DNA from: a virus
Direction: 5' to 3' (one strand)
IMG/VR virus record: IMGVR_UViG_3300020411_001140
Coordinates: 1 to 26,824 of that record
Length of the DNA stretch: 26,824 bases
Part shown: piece by piece, positions 7,070 to 14,417 of the stretch
How positions within the stretch are numbered: the first letter of the stretch is position 1
Layout: every line of letters begins with the position of its first letter
Notes under the pieces: model-generated
Seen by the model: the letters and a program-made list of their open reading frames with translations, nothing else
The model's database searches: none
What the model was told of the DNA's origin: nothing
Translations under genes and position numbers: made by a program

Positions 7070-7990
7070 TCACTGTTCACGAATCACGTTTGGTCTGTAA
7101 TAGTCCAAATTCTGACCCATGTTCATTCCATAGGTATCACCCTTGGAATAGTCAGTATCACTGAAGTCTAAGTTTCCTTTTGAGTCAGTGGATACCTGAA
7201 CTCCATAGAGATGCTCGATGGTTTGGATACTTTGTTCCAAGTTCATACCCGCAGCCTTGTAGAGTTCTAAAAGTCTGTAAATGTGCAACTGAGAGATATC
7301 TGGTTTTCCGTAGATTTCAGCTGTGTCAGCGATGTTCCCATCCCACATACCTTCAGCAATCATCTTCTCTTGAATACCAAACTCTTTGTTCATTTCTTCC
7401 CAGTTGTAACTGTATCTTTCATTTAGATACGCTTGTCTTTCACGAATCATTTCCTCGAAATTATCGAAGGACTCGACTTTGACTTTCTCTTTCTTTCCAG
7501 ACATTTTTACCTTTGCTTTATCTGTCTTTGGAGTAATAGGGGTTTTCTTTCCCTGTCCCGCCATTGGTCGACCCATTGAGTCAACTGCGGGTGGAGCCTC
7601 TGCTCCTCCCGCGGCTGGTGGACCAGCTTCGGGTGGTGGTGCTTTCTCCTCTCCACCTTCTTCTGGTTTCTCTTCTTCGTCATCCGACTTTTCGTCTTCT
7701 TTCTCATCGTCTGACTTCTTGTCATCTCCACCCTCTTTGTCACCTACAGGGTCACCCTTTTCATCGTCTTTCTTTGGAGGAAATGGTGGTTTCTTTTCGT
7801 CACCCTCTTCATCTTCCTCATCTTCTTTTTCGTCTTTCTCTTCTTCAGGTGAAGCCTTGGCTTTTTCGGCCTTGAGTTTAGCACGTTCCTCAGACTTCTT
7901 CTCCTTGAGACGCATGGCCCTGACTTCTTCCTTATGAGTAGCATGGACCATGTCAACAATTTTGTGTGCTAGGTCAGCATATTTGGACAT
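7070..7990 (-). CDS. Acidic low-complexity protein
   Basis: 306 residues, ATG at 7990 with AAGGAAACT before it, overlapping the upstream gene by 17 bases. A helical head (MSKYADLAHKIVDMVHATHK) leads into about 120 residues made almost entirely of E, D, K, G and P (roughly 35-155), then a folded C-terminal region of about 130 residues (FDNFEEMIRERQAYLNERY and further helices, ending in a tyrosine- and asparagine-rich tail). No enzyme motif is seen. The design, a structured end with a long polyampholyte linker, fits a scaffold, head-core or appendage-connecting protein, especially beside the fibre-like gene. The antisense strand carries long serine-rich open frames here, which are artefacts of the biased composition. 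Confidence 0.65.
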   Translation of the reverse strand: MSKYADLAHKIVDMVHATHKEEVRAMRLKEKKSEERAKLKAEKAKASPEEEKDEKEDEEDEEGDEKKPPFPPKKDDEKGDPVGDKEGGDDKKSDDEKEDEKSDDEEEKPEEGGEEKAPPPEAGPPAAGGAEAPPAVDSMGRPMAGQGKKTPITPKTDKAKVKMSGKKEKVKVESFDNFEEMIRERQAYLNERYSYNWEEMNKEFGIQEKMIAEGMWDGNIADTAEIYGKPDISQLHIYRLLELYKAAGMNLEQSIQTIEHLYGVQVSTDSKGNLDFSDTDYSKGDTYGMNMGQNLDYYRPNVIREQ

Positions 7991-10019
7991 AGTTTCCTTG
8001 TGGTAAATATTCTTCGTTTCGAATTCTTGGGTCTACAATGAAACCATTTTGTTTCATCCACTCAGTACCCATAAGGACTGGATAACCCATATGTGACCTG
8101 TCGGAAAGTGAAAAGTTGACTTTGTAGGTCTTTCCTCTGAAGTTCATAGGAATTTCAACGACTGGTCTTTTCTCCTTGTCAGTTCCTACTGCACCCATAA
8201 CAACCTCATAGTCCTTGATAGGAAAGGTTGCCAGTTTACCTGTGTCACCGACTTTAAAAATAGCTTTAGACTTCGTGAGTTTTAGGTCACGAGCGTCAAG
8301 TGTTGCTGAACCTGAGTTTCCTGTATCCATCTTACACATCATCTCACCCCAAGCAAAACTCACAGGTTCAATGACTCCAATTGGAACGGACTGTTTGGTC
8401 CAGTTTTCTTTTTCAGAATAGAACTCATACAGAATGTCGATGAGTTGTTTTCCGTCAATATCTTCTTTCTCTTGGATGTCATAATATTTAGCTGACACCC
8501 CAGGCGAACCATTTACTTCAAGTACAGTCAGTTCACCTTTTCTGTTTACAGCGATATCAACTCCTGAGAGTCTCATACCTATCGCTCTTGTGGCCTCCTC
8601 AGCAAGTTCGTTCATTGCTGGTGAGGGTTTGTAAGCTTGAAAGTCTCCTCCCAAGTCAACGTTGGTTCGAAAGTCTCCCTTCGCCATCGTTCTCTTGAGA
8701 CCAAACCTTGCCTTACCTTCGTGACAAATGACACGAACATCATACTTGAGGTCAAAGAACTCTTGAGCAATGAGTTGAGCATCTGTCTGTTTAGAGAAAG
8801 CGTCAACCACTCCTCTGAGTGATGATAGACTTTCCATCTTCATAACACCTTTACCCTTCGAACCTGTAATGGTCTTGAGCATCATTGGGAACTTTCCACC
8901 CAACTGTTCGACAACCTCATCCGTAATACCTGAATGAATGATAGCTGTTCGTGGTGTCCTAATACCTTCGGACTGTAGAATACGAGCAGTCGACAACTTG
9001 TTTCTCGCCGCGTCCATCGCCTCCATAGAGTTGAGGAATGGTACACCCGCTTGTTCAACCGCTTTTGCAACACCCATTCGACCTTCGTCCATCAGAACAG
9101 AACCAAGAGGAATTGCAAAAGTGTTTGTCGGGTCTACGGACAATGACTTGTTCTCTCCATTGTAGTTGTGTATTACCAACTGAGTATCTTCGACAAGATG
9201 AGTAAACGCCTTGTCAACATATACAATGTGAGTATTCTCGTTCTTTGCCCAATATTGTTGAGGTGTAGAGTCTTCTGGTTTTACGACACAAAGAATGAGA
9301 AACGTAGGTGTCTCTTTCTGTTCCATCAATCTTCGATAGGTAAATTTTTCCTCTACTTCTCGTGCTTCAACGACTACCTCTGTCTCTGGAAAATACTCTT
9401 CCCATTGGAACTCACTCCAGTCTTCTTTGATTTTCATAGCCTTACGTAAGGCCATGTACATCTTCTTGGCGTCGTTGTCATTCAACTTTGAAGGTACACC
9501 CTTTCGAAACTCCCCATAGTTATTATCAGTAGCAAGTGCTCTCATCTTACTCGCTGACATACCTGACACATCTTCTGCGTCTGGGTCTCTTTCACCAGCG
9601 GAGACAACCTCGAAACTAGAACCAACTGACTTGTCCTTGTCTTTGTGGTTGACATACTTTGAAAACTGAGCTCGGAACTGAGGCACCCTATCAGATCCCG
9701 CTACCATAATCAACTTAGTGTATCCCTTGTCCCGCAGGTCATAAGCCACATCGAACGCAGTCCTTGCATCATCCTTCTGGACGAGTTTTCCAAATGCCTT
9801 CTTGGCAATTGCGACTTTTAGTTTATATGGTAGCGGGTCTTTCTTGGGATTTTCTGAGTGTGAAAGATAAAGAAATGGGTCGGCATTATTCTTCTTGGCG
9901 ACTTTTTGTATCGTCTGTACAAGAAGTTCGTGACCAGTTGTTGGAGGGTTTAGACGGCCGAAAGCGAATACAGCCGTCTTACCTGTATCTTCTCTGAGTT
10001 GAAAGAATGACTTGGCCAA
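7974..10019 (-). CDS. Three-domain fusion: nucleotidyltransferase, ATP-grasp ligase, RimB-like aspartic protease
   Basis: 681 residues if started at the TTG at 10019, which has AGGTGG seven bases upstream; a GTG at 10031 is the alternative (numbers below use it). Residues 1-14 (AKSFFQLRED) look like a capsid-targeting leader. Domain 1 (about 18-200) is a cytidylyltransferase-fold enzyme: GRLNPPTTGHE with the TxGH motif (31-34) and MSASKMR (158-164), as in NMN or phosphopantetheine adenylyltransferases. Domain 2 (about 240-540) is an ATP-grasp ligase of the RimK type: LKTITGSKGKGVMKM (385-399) and LEVNGSPG (504-511). Domain 3 (about 548-670) matches the RimB/ATP-dependent zinc protease family related to retropepsins: MDTGNSGSATLDA (568-580) and the LSDRSHMGYPVLMG block. 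Together they suggest adding and removing amino acids on a protein or peptide, plus a nucleotidyl transfer step. Confidence 0.8.
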   Translation of the reverse strand: MAKSFFQLREDTGKTAVFAFGRLNPPTTGHELLVQTIQKVAKKNNADPFLYLSHSENPKKDPLPYKLKVAIAKKAFGKLVQKDDARTAFDVAYDLRDKGYTKLIMVAGSDRVPQFRAQFSKYVNHKDKDKSVGSSFEVVSAGERDPDAEDVSGMSASKMRALATDNNYGEFRKGVPSKLNDNDAKKMYMALRKAMKIKEDWSEFQWEEYFPETEVVVEAREVEEKFTYRRLMEQKETPTFLILCVVKPEDSTPQQYWAKNENTHIVYVDKAFTHLVEDTQLVIHNYNGENKSLSVDPTNTFAIPLGSVLMDEGRMGVAKAVEQAGVPFLNSMEAMDAARNKLSTARILQSEGIRTPRTAIIHSGITDEVVEQLGGKFPMMLKTITGSKGKGVMKMESLSSLRGVVDAFSKQTDAQLIAQEFFDLKYDVRVICHEGKARFGLKRTMAKGDFRTNVDLGGDFQAYKPSPAMNELAEEATRAIGMRLSGVDIAVNRKGELTVLEVNGSPGVSAKYYDIQEKEDIDGKQLIDILYEFYSEKENWTKQSVPIGVIEPVSFAWGEMMCKMDTGNSGSATLDARDLKLTKSKAIFKVGDTGKLATFPIKDYEVVMGAVGTDKEKRPVVEIPMNFRGKTYKVNFSLSDRSHMGYPVLMGTEWMKQNGFIVDPRIRNEEYLPQGNYVQIC

Positions 10020-10020
10020 A

Positions 10021-10968
10021 TTACTTCCCACCTATAGTCATTCCACCATTTTTCTTAGGACGGACTGTAGTTACTGAACCTTTGCCAGCAACTCCACCTT
10101 TTCCACCCCAACCTTCTTGTTTTTCTTTGGCGGCCTCTTCCCAGTATTTCTGAGCGTTGACTGCTCCTTTTTCCTGAGCGGCACGAACAGCCTCTTCGAA
10201 AGTCATGTTCTCTTTGACCTGTTCGTCTTCACCTTTATTCTTTTTGATGGACTTGTGTGTAGACTTCTTCATCGTGACTGGGTGAGTCTTACCACCAATT
10301 TTTACACTGTCCTTGCCTTGAGAAGCGGCGTGAGCGATGGCACCCATAAAGGATTCCTCGTCCTTTGCACTCTTCTTGGCTTCGGAAATGTTTTCTACTT
10401 GTTTAAGGTCGATATTCATTTCGGATTCCTCGTTGTAAACGTTGAGTAACACTTTATTCTGTGCCACGTAAGTATTAAAAACGGACTGTGGTTTGTCCTT
10501 CTTCATTGCCATTGCAATGAACCCATCTTTCTGTGCCAGTTTCTTCATCTTACCCATGTCGAACTTGGCATTCATTTCTTCTAGTTCTTGTTCTTCGACA
10601 TCATCAGCTGCTTTAGTATTGAATGGGTCAAACTTTTTACCTTTTTTAGCATCCTTCATTCTTGTCTTCAGGTCTTCCTGCTCTTGTTCTTCCTGAGCAT
10701 TAATGTTACCTTCTCCCCCATCTTGACCTTTGACTTTGTTAGACTTTCCAGTCTTATGAGCCTTGTCTTCTACGTCTTCTGGATGTTCAGGTTTCTTACC
10801 TGTTATAAACGTATCTCTATCGTCTTTTCCAGATGCGGCATGGAAGTGTTTTTCTTCGTAGTCAGAAGTCTTCTTGGAGATAGGGTGTTCTTGATGACCA
10901 CCTTTCTCGCCTGGTGTTTCTGTATACTTCTCATTCACTACGTTCTTGATCTGGTGCTCCAGTCTCAT
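10021..10968 (-). CDS. Lysine/glutamate-rich virion-associated-like protein
   Basis: 315 residues from the ATG at 10968, preferred over one at 11007 because the longer form would overlap the 54-residue ORF completely out of frame, and AGGA lies shortly upstream. It begins MRLEHQIKNVVNEKY, then a long hydrophilic, probably disordered stretch (about 15-130). A compact region follows (KMKKLAQKDGFIAMAMKKD, FNTYVAQNKVLLNVYN), then I194-S-E196|A, a prohead-protease-type site. A helical block (MGAIAHAASQGKDSVKIGG) and a glycine/lysine-rich tail end the protein. It sits directly before the three-domain fusion gene. Probably an internal head protein; no catalytic residues are seen. Confidence 0.65.
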   Translation of the reverse strand: MRLEHQIKNVVNEKYTETPGEKGGHQEHPISKKTSDYEEKHFHAASGKDDRDTFITGKKPEHPEDVEDKAHKTGKSNKVKGQDGGEGNINAQEEQEQEDLKTRMKDAKKGKKFDPFNTKAADDVEEQELEEMNAKFDMGKMKKLAQKDGFIAMAMKKDKPQSVFNTYVAQNKVLLNVYNEESEMNIDLKQVENISEAKKSAKDEESFMGAIAHAASQGKDSVKIGGKTHPVTMKKSTHKSIKKNKGEDEQVKENMTFEEAVRAAQEKGAVNAQKYWEEAAKEKQEGWGGKGGVAGKGSVTTVRPKKNGGMTIGGK

Positions 10969-11095
10969 CTTCGTCCTTCTGTGTGTATACTTGGTTGACC
11001 GCATCAATGAGTGACCTAGTCAAAGGGTCGTGATTGGTCTCGTTGGGGTTCAGTCTATTTTGTCTAGCGAACCTATTTAAAAGTGGAGTGTCCAT
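10931..11095 (-). CDS. 54-residue ORF between the ligase-like gene and the next
   Basis: An ATG at 11095 follows immediately after the TAA stop (11098-11096) of the ligase-like gene. The frame runs to a TGA at 10931 and encodes a protein beginning MDTPLLNRFARQNRLNPN, then DPLTRSLIDAVNQVYTQ and an acidic tail. Its length, its junction with the stop before it and its protein-like composition argue for a real small gene, and it fills the only unexplained space in this stretch. It overlaps the start of the next gene by 38 bases in another frame. I recognise no family; the two short helices suggest a small accessory or adaptor protein. Confidence 0.55.
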   Translation of the reverse strand: MDTPLLNRFARQNRLNPNETNHDPLTRSLIDAVNQVYTQKDEDETGAPDQERSE

Positions 11096-12352
11096 TTATC
11101 CCCAGTTCTTTATTGCGTTAAAATTATTCATACTAAACTCTAGGCGGTCAATGAGTTTGACAGCCTTACCACCAGATATTGCAACAAAACCCTCTGGGTT
11201 GGTCACCTTAAAACCTGTGTCTGTTTTGACAAAGGTATCTGTCATTCCTTTTATCTTTTCAAGTTTGTGTGTGATGAAATTCTTACAAACCTGAAATGCA
11301 CGCATAACATCAAATATCATTTTTATCTGGTCTTTGCGTTCTAGTAAAGTATCTAGGAGTAACTGCATTGCAGCTGTTTTTCTGTCTCGTGATGCCTGAG
11401 TCTTGAGTTTGTCTATCTCTTTCATGTACTTTGTCTCTACGTGTTTTATCACTCCAGCCGCCATTCTAGCGGTATCACGTATTGGTTGACCTTCTCTGAC
11501 ATTCTTATTGATATAAGCCTTCATGTCAACAGTCAGTTTGTTGTCTTCCGCGATCGCGTTCAAGACTGACTTGTCAACCTTGGTCATCAACTTTTCGATG
11601 AGAGAAATAAACCTATCAATGACTCTGGTCTCTTTCTGTGTGAAGGAGACAGTTCCACCCAAGTCACGAATGGATGCGTCTTTTATCCAACATCCTTTCG
11701 CCTTTGTCCTAGATGCATCAACTCCGAATGACGCCTTCATATCAGCCAGAGTTGGTCCACCTGTGTACTTTGTGTGGAATACAATACCCAGTTGTGCCTT
11801 CTTGATTTCAGCTTCAAGTGGTGTTCCTGAAGGAACTGCATAAACAATCGTGTTTGGTTGAAATGTGGTGTATGACTTTCCTTCGATGGTTGTCTTCTCC
11901 AAGTCTCCAGAAGTCCACATCAAGTCACCTTGCCATACTTCCTTTGGTGGAATGTTGGCCTGAGATAACAACTTGAGAGCTAGTTTCAGTTTTGGGTTGA
12001 GACCTGAACCTGAATAGTATTCGTCAACATCACCTTCTGTTTTACAAAGTTTTGGGCTTCCAGCAAAGACTCCTTTGGTCCCTACAAAGAAACGTCCATC
12101 TGATGGGTCTTTACCACAAAACACAGCTGGAGCTCCATCCCATTTCATTGTGATATCGGTTTCTCCTTTGGACTTTCCTGCGAGCATGTCTCGTAAGGCG
12201 ATGAGGAAGTCTGTTGCTGTTTTGACTCCATCAGTTCCTCCGTTAAGTACCTCATCTTCCAGATGTTCAAGATGAACGTTCTTTCCGTCTTTACCTTCAA
12301 CGAAAAACCATTTGCCGTCATCTATCTCCGTTATTTGCCTGAAACTGAACAT
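11096..12352 (-). CDS. DNA/RNA ligase-like nucleotidyltransferase (marine phage family, probably DUF6267)
   Basis: 418 residues. From memory it matches a marine T4-like phage family of unknown function (I believe DUF6267). In the sequence I see motifs of covalent nucleotidyltransferases: motif I K70-W-D-G-A-P, where the lysine would carry AMP; a motif III-like QGDLMW (141-146); motif IV E387-G-F-V; and motif V K396-A-V-K. The order and the short IV-V gap are as in RNA and DNA ligases, but about 240 residues separate III from IV, so there is a large insertion. The N-terminus MFSFRQITEIDD resembles the capsid-targeting leaders of neighbouring genes. It could be an end-repair ligase delivered with the genome; this needs proof of lysine adenylylation. 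ACAGGAG precedes the ATG. Confidence 0.7.
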   Translation of the reverse strand: MFSFRQITEIDDGKWFFVEGKDGKNVHLEHLEDEVLNGGTDGVKTATDFLIALRDMLAGKSKGETDITMKWDGAPAVFCGKDPSDGRFFVGTKGVFAGSPKLCKTEGDVDEYYSGSGLNPKLKLALKLLSQANIPPKEVWQGDLMWTSGDLEKTTIEGKSYTTFQPNTIVYAVPSGTPLEAEIKKAQLGIVFHTKYTGGPTLADMKASFGVDASRTKAKGCWIKDASIRDLGGTVSFTQKETRVIDRFISLIEKLMTKVDKSVLNAIAEDNKLTVDMKAYINKNVREGQPIRDTARMAAGVIKHVETKYMKEIDKLKTQASRDRKTAAMQLLLDTLLERKDQIKMIFDVMRAFQVCKNFITHKLEKIKGMTDTFVKTDTGFKVTNPEGFVAISGGKAVKLIDRLEFSMNNFNAIKNWG

Positions 12353-12370
12353 ATTCTCCTGTGTAGTTAT

Positions 12371-12377
12371 GTCTTAT
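12371..12377 (-). promoter_or_regulatory. T4-like late promoter motif (CTAAATA)
   Basis: The minus strand reads CCTAAATAAG here, 19 bases before the ATG of the ligase-like gene, overlapping the stop codon of the gene before it. Late promoters of T4 have TATAAATA, and CTAAATA-type versions are described for related cyanophages. As only one such motif sits clearly in front of the virion-like block, the call is tentative. Confidence 0.35.
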
Positions 12378-13153
12378 TTAGGGTCTCCTGCGACGTTCCA
12401 AAAGAGGTTGACTTTCGAAGGATTATACAGTTCCTTCATAGGTTTCCAGACCTTGGCGTCGTATTCACGGGCCGATGGGAATGGTGGTAAGTCTTCTTCT
12501 TTACAGGGTTGATTGTACTTATAGGATACTGGATGGACTGTTGCATTTCCAGCCTCTTCTTGGTCCATCTTATGTCCAGTTTGAACACAATGAAACTCAG
12601 AGTCAGGCCAAGCCATCTGTAAACCACGTGTGAGTGTACCAGATGAACCAACTGTCCATACAACTTCGGGGATGATTGGTAGGTTTCGAGCTACCTTGAT
12701 GATAGCTCCTAGTGTGATGTCATGTTCCAAACCTATCGGAACATTCATTCTTGTGGTAGGACTTTGTTCGACATACTTTTTACAGTGTGCCTTGGTGACG
12801 GATAACATACCCATCTTGACCCAAGTGATTTTACCACCCAAGTCGGAATAGTATTTTTGATGTGGTGTGGGTTCTTTCCTGTCAGCGTAAAACGAGTGTG
12901 CTATCTTTCCATACTTTCTACACAAGTATGCAAGTGAGATGTTTCCCCAACCAACGGAGTTACTCCCTCCATAACAAAACTCATCTACTGGTGTGTCACG
13001 AATCAGTTTATCAGCGAACCTGACTTTTGAACCACCTTCTTGTAGGTCATCACGAACTACAACGATTCCATCGTAGTCTACGAGAACTGGGAAAGGGTTC
13101 GGGTCTTCCCAGTCTTTGACTAGGTCGAGATAATCGTCAGGCCCAAAAAGCAT
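12374..13153 (-). CDS. PLP-dependent enzyme-like protein, fold type II
   Basis: 259 residues, ATG at 13153 with AGGATTAG before it, overlapping the methyltransferase end by 17 bases. Residues 33-46 (VRDDLQEGGSKVRF) resemble the lysine segment of the ACC deaminase/D-cysteine desulfhydrase group, with K43 as the candidate PLP lysine. GGSNSVGWGNISLAY (62-76) matches the substrate/phosphate-side loop (GGxxSNH-like), and TVGSSGTLTRGLQ (167-179) the serine/glycine-rich phosphate-binding loop. Known members have about 330-350 residues, so this is a shortened version. Possible roles are amino-acid breakdown or, given the methyltransferase next door, addition of an amino acid to a modified base as in some phage DNA hypermodification paths. 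The motifs are visible; the reaction is not. Confidence 0.6.
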   Translation of the reverse strand: MLFGPDDYLDLVKDWEDPNPFPVLVDYDGIVVVRDDLQEGGSKVRFADKLIRDTPVDEFCYGGSNSVGWGNISLAYLCRKYGKIAHSFYADRKEPTPHQKYYSDLGGKITWVKMGMLSVTKAHCKKYVEQSPTTRMNVPIGLEHDITLGAIIKVARNLPIIPEVVWTVGSSGTLTRGLQMAWPDSEFHCVQTGHKMDQEEAGNATVHPVSYKYNQPCKEEDLPPFPSAREYDAKVWKPMKELYNPSKVNLFWNVAGDPK

Positions 13154-14417
13154 CTAATCCTGTATCGAACAATGGTTGTCGTTCTTCACCTTTACGAAAA
13201 CACCAGACATTCTCAATGTAACACTTTTGCATAAACTCTGTCAAGTCTTCTTTTGTCTCAGTGACTTTTGGTCTCTGGGAATACCTCATTCCTAACTGAC
13301 CAATGAAGTGGTCCTCAAGTGTATCAATGAGGTCATCACCTGCCCTGTATCGTTTTCCTTTCACGACTGGGTCAAGGATGTTTGTCATAAGATAACCACC
13401 TTCGGACAAAGAGTCAAATGAATTCTGTGCAACTGGTAGATAGAAGTTGTCTCTCCAACTCTCGTAACTGTCATGTTTTTTCCACGACTGGTCTTGTTCG
13501 TCATCTCCACCTTCTCCATACCTCTCCGTTGCGTAGTAGGGTGGACTTGTGAATGCAACATCGACATTGTCAATCTCATCCCAAGGTATGTTTTCAGCAC
13601 CTGACCTGTAGATGGTGACAGTCTTATGACCCACGGAACGAAAGACATCATCCTGTATGTCGATGACTGGTTCGGAACCTAACAGTTTCTCATACCTACG
13701 AACCATGTCAATGTACTTTATCCAGACATTTCCGTTCGGGTCACAACCAACATACTCTTTTGCATTTGGTGTGGTGTAAAAACCTGTCAGTCTGTCACCC
13801 CAACCACATGATGTGTCAAGAACCTTGGTTGCATTTGTCATCGAGTAGATACATTTTGCAACTGGTGGTTTGAACTGTGTGGCCAGATACGAACCAATAC
13901 GAAACGAGGCGATATAGGTTGATACATCGACTGACCCATCACTCAAACTACGATAGAAATACTTGAACAGTTTTGCCATCTTGTCTGGATGTTTGGTCCA
14001 AGTCTCGTGAGGTGAAGGTCCAAAAGTAGAACCACACTTCATTCTCTCTTCGTACATATCGTAATCAGAGATGATATTGAAATGAGCTGGTGAGTCAATG
14101 ATACCCAGACCATGACTTGAGTATGGTCTTCGATAGTCACTGAACTTTTCCAGAACTTCTCTTCCCTCTTGACCTTTTGGTTTCAGATACTCCTTGACAT
14201 CTTTTGCAAGAAGTTTGAAGAACATATCGTCAGCCTTGAATGAGTTCTGTATCGATATTTTTCTGGGGTAGTTTGGTTTGTTGTCAAAGATGACATTCGC
14301 TATAGTCTGTAGTATCTCATCATCTTCATATGAGTTTCTCAACAGTATGAGTTCATTCTTGGGTATGATAGGGAGACCATCCCTACAGAATAGTTCTATT
14401 TTACCACGTAATGTCAT
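13137..14417 (-). CDS. DNA N4-cytosine/N6-adenine methyltransferase with clamp-tail-like C-terminus
   Basis: 426 residues, ATG at 14417 overlapping the gene before it. Motif I, the SAM-binding loop, is V-L-D201-T-S-C-G-W-G-D-R209; the catalytic motif IV is T290-S-P-P-Y-Y295, as in amino-methyltransferases acting on adenine N6 or cytosine N4. An unrecognised helical region of about 190 residues precedes motif I and may bind DNA or set specificity. The last six residues, LDAFWA, are identical to those of DNA polymerase gp43 in this window although the codons differ. This suggests binding to the sliding clamp and methylation of newly made DNA. No restriction partner is seen, so self-protection against host restriction is the likely role. 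Confidence 0.85.
   Translation of the reverse strand: MTLRGKIELFCRDGLPIIPKNELILLRNSYEDDEILQTIANVIFDNKPNYPRKISIQNSFKADDMFFKLLAKDVKEYLKPKGQEGREVLEKFSDYRRPYSSHGLGIIDSPAHFNIISDYDMYEERMKCGSTFGPSPHETWTKHPDKMAKLFKYFYRSLSDGSVDVSTYIASFRIGSYLATQFKPPVAKCIYSMTNATKVLDTSCGWGDRLTGFYTTPNAKEYVGCDPNGNVWIKYIDMVRRYEKLLGSEPVIDIQDDVFRSVGHKTVTIYRSGAENIPWDEIDNVDVAFTSPPYYATERYGEGGDDEQDQSWKKHDSYESWRDNFYLPVAQNSFDSLSEGGYLMTNILDPVVKGKRYRAGDDLIDTLEDHFIGQLGMRYSQRPKVTETKEDLTEFMQKCYIENVWCFRKGEERQPLFDTGLDAFWA

Noticed and set aside
7479-7937. Long serine-rich open frame on the plus strand
   Set aside because: It is the antisense of the acidic low-complexity stretch (GAA/GAT codons read backwards give serine and phenylalanine). 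No ribosome site, and every other gene here is on the minus strand.
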